DNA from: Karalla daura
Taxonomy: Eukaryota > Chordata > Actinopteri > Chaetodontiformes > Leiognathidae
Direction of reading: 5' to 3'
DNA length: 64,000 bases
Assembly: GCA_029224185.1 (NCBI GenBank)
Contig: CM055188.1
Location: 28,316,914 to 28,380,913 of the forward strand
Below are positions 11,045-20,005 of the stretch, one piece after another; positions within the stretch are counted from its first letter, which is position 1, and every line of letters starts with the position of its first letter. Under the pieces are notes generated by a model that was given only the letters and a program-made list of their open reading frames with translations, was not told the DNA's origin and ran no database searches. A program made the translations under genes and the position numbers.

Positions 11045-14000
11045 ATGCAGGAATATGATATCATTGTTCTTGGGACTGGACTAAAGGTAAGAAGAGTATT
11101 TATTGTTAAACTTTTGGCTACAAATGAGTCAAAATACGTCTGTGTGCAAGTTTTCAGGTTACAGTTATGAGAAAATAATGACCAAAGCTGTGAATACTTC
11201 TCAGAATTGGATTCACACTTGCTAGGAAATGAATAATCCCTCTGATTAATCCTCATTAAGTACATTAATATTCTTAGAGAGACTGGCTTAATTGTTTTAA
11301 AATATCAATGGAAAAGGTGATGGAAGCGAAACATTTTGGGAGTGAAGTGTACTTTTCATGTTTCTGCTCACCTGCTGACAGATTAATGGACTTACACTGA
11401 TTAGATTGCATCATTTTACTGTACCAGTCTTGATCCTTGTCCTGGCATCACATTTTACCGTCACCCCCCTCCCTCCCGCCTCAGGAGTGTATCCTGTCTG
11501 GTTTGATGTCTCAGAGTGGGAAGAAGGTTCTTCACATCGATAAGAATCCGTTCTATGGAAGCGAGACTGCATCCATTTCTCCACTCGAGCAGGTGTGTTC
11601 AATCACAAGCACCAGGACTTCTTTTAACTCAATGAATTCAGGACTTTTACCAGAACTTTTCAGAACTAAGACTGGAGTTAGCTTCGATGCAACACATGAC
11701 TTAGAATTGAGATTTTGATTATAGGAATAGGAGCAGTTCAAAGAAATTACAATCTAAGAGATCTAGGATCTTGCTTCCAAATATAGACAATCATATAGAA
11801 ATTCTGTATATTGTTCCTTATTCTCCCTATACACGGGCTAAACATTCAGTCATACATTGATGAGAAAATCGTTTCCATAGTTGAAGTGGAAAATCAAAAA
11901 AGTTCAACTTCAACTAAATGTAGCTGCAGAAGACTTATATGGTCTCGTACCTATTTCTAAGAGTGTTAAAAGCAAAGCATTCTGGGAAATGATACAACAT
12001 TAAAGTGAAAATAAATCAAACTGCATCGGTTGTTTGTTTTTATTGCTTACAAGCGAGTTAAATAGAATTGCATTATAATCATACCGGAGCCATATAGACA
12101 GATAGCATATAACATCTGAGTAAAATGATGGTGTAGAATATCTAACGTGTATATCCAGATCAAATCTGAGGTTTTATTATCAAACACTATACATAATGAC
12201 GTACATTTATTAGCCTGAATTCACTGAATTTCAGTCCTACTTTGTTTAGCTCAAATTGATGACTGATGTTCTGCTTTCTTACTGCTATTCAAGGATGCAT
12301 TCTTGATGTTTCAAAATACTTTTTCCCCCCTTTCCCCATCTTGAATTTACAGCTTTACAAGAAGTTTAAGGTGGCAGGTCCTGCCAAGTCCATGACCCGT
12401 GGGAAAGAGTGGAACATTGACCTCGTCCCCAAATTCTTTCTTGCCAATGGTGAGGAAGAAGACCCCCCCCCCCCCCCCCTCCCACCCCCGCCCCCTCCAC
12501 CCATCCCCCCACCCTGTCTACGATCCGTTTGTGCAAATGAGGATGTGATGATGTTTTCTGTGACGTGTGTCTGCATCAGGGGAGCTGGTGAAAATCCTGG
12601 TGCACACAGAGGTCACGCGGTATCTGGACTTTAAAGTCATCGAAGGCAGCTACGTGTACAAAGCAGGCAAAGTGCACAAAGTCCCCGGCACGGAGGAAGA
12701 GGCCCAGGCCTCAGGTGAGGAACAACAGCTGGTTGCAGTGTCTCAGAGTCCATTAAAGGGGACCGAGGTTTTCAATAACGAGACCTCTACATAAGGCCAA
12801 AGTGTAAAGTCCTGAAACATCATCTAGGAGAGTTTTGGAATAGAAGCTGCAAAGAAATGGGCTGACTTAAACCTGACTTAAAGTATGACCTCCACAGTAA
12901 TTTGCATTTCAGAAACACCAGTAAATGAAGGCAAATGAAATGTCAGTGTGCACGTTCCTGGTTCTTCCTCAGTGTCTGATTCCTCATCTGATCCTGGCTC
13001 CAACATGAAAGTGTGGATTTGTACGCGCTCCATAGTTGTGTCGCTCCAATTAGCACTTAAGTCTCTAAGATCTGTTATTTTGCAAGAGACATACTTATAC
13101 TGTGAGCCATTCACATGTGAGGCAGGCAAGATCGATTTAAAGCACCTTGTAAAATAGCATCTGAGGCGTCTGGGATGAAACCAGAGCCCCATAGCTTCTA
13201 CATTATCACCACAGATTACCTATTCTAGGTATCCGCTATCACGTTCTGCCATTTCAGATCTGATGGGCATGTTCGACAAGAGGAGGTTCAAGAAGCTGCT
13301 GCTCTTTGCCCTCAACTTTGACGAGCGAAACCCTCGGACCTTCCAGGACATGGATCCTCACAAAACCACCACGCGGGACCTGTTCAGTCGCTTCGACCTG
13401 GGACTGGAGGTCATCGAGGTCACGGGTCACGCCATAGCCTTACACACCAGCGAGGGGTCAGTGCTCGGACGTTACCTCCACGTGATGATGCGTTGGATGG
13501 TTTTAGCTCATATCCTGTCCTCTGGTGTCCCGTAGTTACCTGGACCGGCCGTGTCTGGAGACCATCAGACGGATCAAGCTGTACTCGGAGTCTCTGTCCA
13601 GGCACTGCACCAGTCCCTACATCTACCCAGTGTACGGCCTGGGAGAGCTGCCACAGGGATTCGCAAGGTTGGAACGGGACTTTGTATTGTGTGCTCTTCA
13701 TCGTATCGTGTAGACTTTACGTACAACTCAGAAGTTAAGAGTACCACACACTCAACTAAAAGTCTTCAAAATGGCTAATAAGACAATGTTAAGTGTTCAA
13801 AGAGAGCTTCTATGCAGCTGCATTTGATGGTCAGTGTTGGACTTTTTGGAGTTTTCAGAATTGGAAATTATCTGAAAAGACTTTTAGACGGCGGGATTGC
13901 AAACTGTGTGACTTGTCATTTCAATGTTGAAATTATTATAGAAATAACATCACTCATCATTCCACATAGACACCATTAAAACACATTTTTAGAGTTGAAA

Positions 14001-14085
14001 TATATGATTATTCAAGAGAAACATTAAATTTGAGGTCTGCTCTAATCATATGAAAGAAGAGGTCGCTATCTTTTTGTAAAATTTT

Positions 14086-14175
<90 letters not shown>

Positions 14176-14371
14176 TCAGACTAAGTGCAGAGTACGGAGG
14201 AACCTTTCTGCTGAACAAAGCGGTGGATGAAATAGTGATGGACAACGGCAAAGTGAAAGCTGTGAAATCCGATGGGAAGGCAAGTGTTTGTGCAGCGAGA
14301 ATGAGCCGGATTTACTGCAGAGAATTAGGGATGTTACAGGGACTGGAAAATGTCCCGTTGCACAAATATCT

Positions 14372-14443
<72 letters not shown>

Positions 14444-16067
14444 TCGACAGCTGTTCCACTGCAAACAGCTCATCTGTGATCCGAGTTACGTTCCCAATCG
14501 AGTGAGGAAAGTGGGGCGTGTGATCCGGGTCATCTGTTTGTTAAACCACCCCGTTAAAAACACCCACGACGCCAGCTCCTGTCAAATCATCATCCCGCAG
14601 GGACAACTCAACAGGAAGTCAGGTATCAGGGGCATAAAAGATAACGATGCAAATTGGATCCCTAGTGACTGTACCCATAGTGATAGTTGGATGGTGCCCA
14701 TAGATCCTTAGAGCATAAATCACTTTGTGTGTGCAAGAGCCCTTTTACTCTTCTTCCTCTTCCTCTTCTTCTTATTTTCATTGTTATTATTGATGTTATG
14801 AATCTTTACAATATAGTACCATATACCCAACACAACAGCACCTAAAACTGACATGATGATAATCCAATTTATGTTTATGCAAGCATATCAAAAGCAGCTT
14901 GGTCCCAAGTCAGATTTCTTTCATCATTTGAAGTATCAGCATCTTTGTGTCACATGAGTAATGTGTGGAAAATCCTTATTTTTCCTCGATTGTATTTTTG
15001 TATGTAGTGAAATCAAACTTTCACTGGGAGAAAAGAGAAAAAAGAGAAAATTTAGCCAATCTTTACCAAAGTTGCTGGAAAAAAATAACATGTGGATTTG
15101 ATTTATTGATCTGAAATTAAGTCACTTGCTAATCAGTTTTAAGGATTCTCTGATCGATATTTGATGATGTACCTGTATAAATAGTTGTTTAGAATTGTTC
15201 AGAATGACAAAAAAAAGGGGGGGGGGGGCATATATATCACAAGTACCAGTTGAAAGACCAAACTTCATGAAACTACAAGATTGTGCATAATGGCCCACAA
15301 ACCAACCTAACGGGGGCACATTTTCCATTTTGGCTCATTTCACAGATGCTTCAAGATGTGAATTAATTTGTCTCAAATGACAGTTTCTCTCACTTTAGCT
15401 TCACTTTATAGGTCACAATAAAGCTCATTCATAGATTATGAGGTGGTCGAGGAACATGTCACCGGGCTGCTTGGTCTCAGGTCGTTGTGGCTTTGTATTC
15501 GGAGGGATTCATAACTCTGAGACTTCCTGTCTGTCCACGCAGACATCTACATTACTGTAGTGTCGTGTGCCCACAACGTGGCCTCGGACGGGGTCTACAT
15601 CGCCACAGTGAGCACGACTGCCGAGACCACCACCCCGGAGAAGGAGGTGCAGCCAGGGCTGGAGCTCCTGGAGCCCATCATGCAGAAGTGAGTGCCATTC
15701 TTTGAGCTTCTGCAACACGTGGATCTACATTATCCAGAGCAACATTTTGGCTGATTCGTGTCCTTGAATGTAGGTTCGTCTCAGTCAGCAACTTGATGGT
15801 TCCCAATGAGGATGGAAAGAAGAGTCAGGTGAGGGGAAAATTTCTCGGATTCATATTTTCTGAATGAATGAGGGATGTTTCCCCTCTCTCATTCTCTCGC
15901 TCGCACTCTCTCTCTGTCTCCATTAGATCTTCGTGTCCCGCTCCTACGACTCCACAAACCACTTTGAGATGGAGTGTGAGGACATCAAAGACATGTACCA
16001 CCGGATCACAGGGGTCGAGCTCGGACGTTCCAGGAGGCACCAGTCTCACAACTCGGACGACGACTGA
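11045..16067 (+). CDS. gdi3: Rab GDP dissociation inhibitor, divergent paralogue (probably GDI3)
   Basis: Eleven exons: 11045-11086, 11485-11592, 12353-12449, 12580-12714, 13258-13456, 13536-13667, 14180-14279, 14451-14622, 15543-15687, 15774-15828 and 15927-16067 encode 441 aa (GDI1/2 are about 447). GDI extracts prenylated GDP-Rab from membranes and chaperones it in the cytosol. Visible hallmarks are the dinucleotide-binding-like IIVLGTGLKECILSG (6-20), the SCR1 region with NPFYG (Tyr38, mammalian Tyr39), EVTRYLDFKVIEGSYVY, FDLGLEVIEVTGHA, YGLGELPQGFARLSAEYGGT with the Rab-binding Glu and Arg, QLICDPSYVPNRVRK, and PEKEVQPGLELLEPI. By eye it is clearly more divergent than vertebrate GDI1 and GDI2 are from each other. 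The tail is unlike both: it ends NSDDD and lacks the mammalian KRKQND-type end. The gdi3 symbol rests on this divergence; the family call is certain. The intron after exon 7 has a GC donor. Confidence 0.93.
12463..12516. repeat. C-rich tract in gdi intron 3
   Basis: A run of 16 or more C followed by CCC-rich blocks lies 14 bases after the exon 3 donor in an intron of only 130 nt. The other strand has many G-runs of three or more and could form a quadruplex. The proline-rich and glycine-rich open frames here are artefacts of the tract. Confidence 0.85.
12890..13240 (-). repeat. Acidic-core dispersed repeat, copy A
   Basis: Lies in gdi intron 4. On the minus strand it reads NWSDTTMERVQIH then MLEPGSDEESDTEEEPG and TFHLPSF. 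The same nucleotide core recurs in copies B-H in this window, in both orientations, so it is an interspersed element and not an exon of the host gene. No family name is assigned. Confidence 0.7.
14087..14174 (+). repeat. (GT)44 microsatellite at gdi exon 7 acceptor
   Basis: A perfect GT run of 88 bases is followed directly by ctcag and exon 7. It fills the place normally held by the polypyrimidine tract. Confidence 0.98.
14280..14281 (+). other. GC 5' splice site of gdi intron 7
   Basis: Exon 7 ends ...GATGGGAAG and is followed by gcaagt. Only this cut keeps frame with exon 8 (CTG TTC CAC TGC AAA CAG, family KSEG..CKQLICDPSY). AAG|GCAAGT is the classical consensus of the rare GC-AG intron subclass. 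No in-frame GT donor is close by. Confidence 0.85.
14371..14442 (+). repeat. (CT)n tract before gdi exon 8
   Basis: About 70 bases of CT with two CCCT interruptions precede tattcgacag and exon 8, forming an expanded polypyrimidine tract in a 171-nt intron. Confidence 0.95.
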
Positions 16068-16235
16068 GACAAATCACGATACGGATGATTGGATGATTTC
16101 ACTGCACGGCTGCAAAACGGCAGGTGTGGTGTACTGTAGCACAGTAGAGTGAGCCAATAGTGACTGTCCTATGAAAATGTTTGGCGTTTTTCTTTCCCTT
16201 TCGTCGGCTCGCTATGATTTGTCCTGTGTAATACT

Positions 16236-16241
16236 ATTAAA
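16236..16241 (+). terminator. Poly(A) signal of gdi (ATTAAA)
   Basis: ATTAAA lies 169 bases after the stop codon and is followed by GT/T-rich sequence. It is the common variant signal and the first candidate downstream of the gene. Confidence 0.55.
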
Positions 16242-17495
16242 CACTTTGGGAAAACGTCTTCGTCTTGTCTCGATATGGTCCAGTTTGGGTCGTGCCCTGT
16301 GACACTCGGTAAAAACATGTTTTTCTCTGTAAAACAGTTTTTAGGTTTATTGGTTTCACTAACAAAGCAGAAGTTGCAAACATAATAACTAAAATCCTTA
16401 TAAATTCTCCCAAATGCACACAAATACATGTCGACCAAAAGTGACCAGAATTATAGCTAATGATTGATATCAACTTGATATTTGTTGTTTTTAATGATGC
16501 TGAAGCCAAACTGCCAGTGTTTGCCAACAATTTTACCATTTTTTTCAGCCCCCAAATGTCTTGTCCACATGATAATTAGTTGGAGTCGGGGTGGGGGGAG
16601 GTGGGGGGGCAGAAGAGGAGAAGCCATTTCTTGTTTCTTGTTCAGTTTATCAATGGATAATCATGGATGATCAATTAACACTCCTTGCTGCAACTTCCCA
16701 TCATGGTTACGGCTTCAGTAATTGAACATGTGTGTGTCTGGGTGAAAACTGTCTCCTCCTCCGCCACCTCCAGAGGCAGGTGGAGGTGGTTAGGCAGCTC
16801 CAACACGCCTACGTCATCACTTTAGACGCACAGAGCCGGCGCTGGACCTGCAGCAACGCGGCCGACGATTAGACATGATGTGCCGGGGATTTGCGGACTC
16901 TCTTATCTATGGAGCTTAGGCGTGAGAAGGACAAAGCCAGTGAATTATGTCACGTGACCCAAACGCTCTGCTGGAGGCAGAGGATGCACAGACGCCCGGG
17001 GTTAAAGAGGCTTAACCCTGTGAAGGACAGCACCAACCACCAACACCTTGGGTGGAGGAGCCAGGAGGAGACCAAGCACAAAGGAGTGGTGTTTTATACA
17101 CACACATCCCTTTTTATCTGCCCTAGAGATGTTTTTTTTCCATGTACTGAAACATTAAGTTATGGGAATACATGCAGGTATATTCTACACATCACCCTGG
17201 GTGGAGGACTGGAGTGTATTCACAGGCAGAGGCGACACACTTTCCTTGTTAGTGAAAAGATTGTTTAAGCAAATAACACACTGAACACACTGAAGCACAT
17301 TTAAGACAGTTTCTGTTTTGCTGCATGTACGTACAAACCTCGGGCGGATGACCAGGGCGTATTCATACACAACAAAGTCATTGAAAGAATACGAAACTAC
17401 ATTTTGATGCACTGAGACACAATTGCTGTTTGCAGCGTGTGAAGATTTTAAATATATATATATATTTGTTTTAGACATGAGAACATCTTCAATCA

Positions 17496-17501
17496 TTTAT
17501 T
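17496..17501 (-). terminator. Candidate poly(A) signal of ndufaf3
   Basis: AATAAA on the minus strand, about 355 bases past the ndufaf3 stop. It is placed plausibly but not uniquely. Confidence 0.4.
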
Positions 17502-17854
17502 ACAGTGAAATTCTCCATCTTGCACATCTTCACTACACATCTGCACACTTCATGAAGTGTGTGTGTGTCTGTGTGACAGAAAGCCCAACATCAGTGGAAC
17601 ATCAGCTTTGTTTTTTTCTTTTCTTTTTTGACTCCTCAAGTTTAAGCTTGCAACAGCTGCAACCAAACGCAGAGGCGGGTTCTTCAGAGCTGGATGTCAC
17701 CCCGGCTTTGTTCGTTCCTCCTTCGAGCCCCTCGTCATGCAGACGCAGACTCAACAGTCCCTCCTGCAGGCCTGACATCTTTCCTTAACCTCTCGACGTC
17801 CATCTGCAGAAATCAGTCCCAGTTTGTTTTTGTTTTTTGTCGTTTTCACGGCGT

Positions 17855-19920
17855 TTACTCCCGTATCAGATCCAGCTCTGTGCTGACGGCCGGAGGGATC
17901 AGACCGGCCGCCGCTAGTCTCCGCTCGCTGGTCAGGAAGTTGAAGGTCGCGCAGGCGTTCGGCTGGAAGACAGACAGGAGGGTGAATGGAGGAAAGCTGT
18001 CTTCATGTGTGACCTAGAATACGTTCCCCTCTTTCTGCGAAAATTGAAGCTGAACATAATCAGGTGCTGTTCCACAAATTCTTCCTCAATCCTATATTAA
18101 GTCTTGGGAATATCATCTTTAGCATTGTTCAGCTTTTTCCTGAACTAACTGCAGATATGAATACATGTAAAGTCTTATATGTTTGAGCCAGAACCAGAAA
18201 AAATAAGTCAGATGCTGAGAAATAACATAGAGAAGAAACACTGACATTTTACTGGGAACTTCACCAAAAAAAGCCTCCAAGTTGTCTGCCTCCACTTTCT
18301 TGCATAACTAATGACAGACAGGCTATGCAAACTATTTGAGGCAGAGGGCAGTATAGTTTGCATCACATTTTTATTCTTTGTTTTTTTTTTTACCAGTTTC
18401 TTTAGCCGCCATCCAAAATGTATGCATGAATGTGAATGTCATGATGTTTTTGAACCTGTTCATTTACTTCTGGGTGGGAAAAGACTTGTCATCCAACAAA
18501 AGCAAAGGTAAGAGTGTTTTGTTTTCATCTCCTTTCATGCACACACACACATACATTGCTGCAGAAACAGTGGGAAAACCGTACCGTGTCCTGGATCTCC
18601 ACAGCGATGCCTTTCTTCTTGAGCAGAGCGAGGACTGACGGGTCGATTCGCTCCAGACGTGCACCTGTGCCCAGCACAAGGATCTCTGCAGAAACGGCAA
18701 GAGAATAAGTCAGATCTGGATTTTCTAGGGGGGGGCAAAATACATTCTTAGTAAATCTAGAGAGGGGACAGTGTTCAGTCAAAACACAAGAAACGTAAAA
18801 AGTCGAGGCTTCAATGTAAAAGATAATGTTGTAACACGGATGTTGTAGAGGATTTGAACCAACGTGTTAGAGAGGGTTTTCTATGACCACTGTCGAATCA
18901 CTTTAAGAGTAAACCTCATTGGAAAAAGGACTGATATTTATTCCCATTCTTCTTTTAGTCTGTCTCTCCTGTCTTTGTTAGCAAAAGCTTCTAGTTTTAC
19001 CTATTTGTGGTTCAAGCATGTGGAACAGTGAGACGCTTTCCTCCGTGATGTCTTTGGCACTGCCAACCTGCAGAGAGAGGGGTTTGAGACAACAAAACAT
19101 TAAGTTCAAAACATTTCAATCAAACAAAAGCCTCAGCATGACACAACACACGAGGGGAGAGTTCATCTTTACATTCCACTGGAGGATAGCAGGCGGCACC
19201 ACAGCGCAGGGCCCGAACACCTTGTTCCCATCGATGTTGAACCCCTCGGGACTGTAGCTGTGGATCACCAGAGCGTTGCCCGGCTCCTTCTGCATGACGG
19301 ACACGGTGGTGCGCTGGTACAGCTCATCGTCACTGGGACCCAGTCGATGAGCACGAGACTGGAAGGGGCTGGAAGAGGAGGGAACACGAGTCCATTAATA
19401 CCTGGAATATCTTGAAAAAAAGCTGCTTTGGTCTGTTGGTTCAGCGAGAAGTCTAAAAATCACGTAATCGTTCTGTAAGTTGTATGATTTGTATCCGTGG
19501 TTGCCAAATAAGCATGAAATGGTGCCAGATCTGTGCAGTAAGTGACTGTAATGCTTCTACACAAAAGAAATATGATTGAAAAGAAGCTTTTAAGATAAGT
19601 TCTGAAGCATTTCTGATTAAATTACTGCTCTGTTTTTTGTTTTTTACAACAGCTAATTAGGATAGTACTCCATTCAATAAGTCCCTCCTTCATCTGTCTG
19701 TGAGGGGGGAAAATAATCACAAATAATCATGTCTGTAAATAACCAAGAACCCATAAGATACTACAAAGAAATCTAACATAAAGAGGTCAGATTTACAAGA
19801 TTATATTTATAGAGAGATTATTTAGAATATAATACCAAAGAGGTATAATATTTGATTACTTGCAATGTGTTTTACATGTCTGCTACTTGGACACCTTAAT
19901 TTCCTTCAGGATCGATAAAG

Positions 19921-20005
<85 letters not shown>

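Larger units (their letters stand above)
16068..17854. other. Intergenic and 3' UTR space between gdi and ndufaf3
   Basis: The two genes converge here. The gdi 3' UTR probably ends soon after the ATTAAA at 16236. The rest is mixed sequence with a GC-rich patch at 16745-16880 (hairpin stem 16764-16772 with 16781-16789, a CRE-like ctacgtcat near 16810) and a candidate ndufaf3 polyadenylation signal at 17496. Open frames here show no recognisable protein. Confidence 0.6.

Noticed and set aside
12355..12576. Gly-rich minus-strand frame over gdi exon 3 and a Pro-rich plus-strand frame
   Set aside because: Both are produced by the C-run in intron 3.
14066..14251. Poly-Thr/His and poly-Cys/Val open frames such as this one, and at 33527-33937, 46215-46445, 51366-51725
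   Set aside because: They are translations of (CA)n/(GT)n microsatellites and share no homology with proteins.
16891..17268. 125-residue frame between gdi and ndufaf3
   Set aside because: No domain, no splice support and a composition like random sequence; only the GC-rich DNA upstream is noteworthy.
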